Origin: Dermatophagoides farinae
Taxonomy: Eukaryota > Arthropoda > Arachnida > Sarcoptiformes > Pyroglyphidae
DNA length: 64,000 bases
Reading direction: 5' to 3'
Assembly (NCBI RefSeq): GCF_024713945.1
Contig: NC_134677.1
Location: 558,001-622,000 of the forward strand
The position numbers were made by a program, and so were the translations under genes. Numbering within the stretch: position 1 is the first letter of the stretch; each line of letters opens with the position of its first letter. The notes under the pieces were generated by a model. It was given only the letters and a program-made list of their open reading frames with translations, had not been told where the DNA came from and made no database searches. Below, piece after piece: positions 63,681-64,000 of this stretch.

Positions 63681-64000
63681 AAATACCCAGCCCAAAGATC
63701 AAAAAAAAAAAAAAAAAAAAATGCTGAACAAAATGAAACAAAACAAGTGAATTAGACACACACACATATACACATCGTACACAGACAAACGAACAAACAA
63801 AAACACACAACAGTGGCTATTTTAACATAAAAGTCATTTTTATATACCTGATTTCATTGAATGAAATGAATAAATGTTTGATTGATTGATGAATGAGTTG
63901 AAATTAATCAAAAAAAAAAAAAAAAAAAAACGAAACAAAACGAAACATTTTATCCATCGTGGTTGATAATGATGATGATTTCCATCACCATCACCATCAA

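Larger units (their letters stand above)
56999..64000. other. Sox 3' UTR and downstream repeat-rich DNA, no further gene
   Basis: Possible Sox polyadenylation signals (AATAAA) occur near 57610 and 57773. Further on are microsatellites, T/A runs, a CpG-dense GC patch at about 58866-58880, a GATGGC hexamer array (61341-61397) and a (GA)n run (63642-63677). Open frames reflect the repeats. None is recognised as protein. Confidence 0.6.

Overview
This is a eukaryotic nuclear window. It is very AT-rich and full of short tandem repeats ((CA)n, (GAT/ATC)n, (CAA/TTG)n, (GA)n, long A/T runs). Its genes have tiny GT-AG introns (44 to 154 nt in the genes resolved here), and its proteins carry many Gln/His/Asn/Asp runs. 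The gene set (merlin, tincar, mitoferrin, AUP1, WASH complex SWIP, SoxB1) is that of an arthropod. The compact exons and ATC/ATG-type microsatellites fit an acariform mite such as a house dust mite. That species-level guess is inference, not proof.

Layout. 1-4.4 kb: no gene recognised. 4.4-26.2 kb: a compact cluster of eight protein genes: GMP reductase (+), WASHC4/SWIP (-), a CENP-B/Tigger-type DNA-binding protein without transposase core (-), tincar (+), an EB-module single-pass receptor-like protein with PPxY motifs (+), mitoferrin (-), merlin/NF2 (-) and AUP1 (+). GMPR/WASHC4 and EB protein/mitoferrin are convergent pairs with very short 3' gaps. CENP-B-like/tincar and merlin/AUP1 are divergent pairs that probably share upstream regulatory DNA. 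26.2-55.4 kb: a 29-kb stretch with no recognisable gene, dense in microsatellites and homopolymers and holding a few faint coding-like islands. 55.4-57.0 kb: a SoxB1-group transcription factor (SoxNeuro/Sox3-like) with an intron inside the HMG box. 57-64 kb: again repeat-rich with no recognised gene. Coding exons total about 16.5 kb, roughly a quarter of the window, almost all in the first 26 kb plus the Sox gene.

The genes do not form a pathway. They cover purine salvage, endosomal actin control, chromatin or DNA binding, membrane signalling, mitochondrial iron import, Hippo-type growth control, ER/lipid-droplet ubiquitination and neural specification. The long empty flanks of the Sox gene are typical of developmental regulators with extended cis-regulatory landscapes. 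I found no CRISPR array, operon, phage or clearly autonomous mobile element. The most notable observations are an apparent single-base frameshift at the mitoferrin N-terminus, loss of the Ser518-type regulatory site in merlin (Glu at that position), a stand-alone CENP-B-type DNA-binding protein, and possible unannotated exons in the desert.
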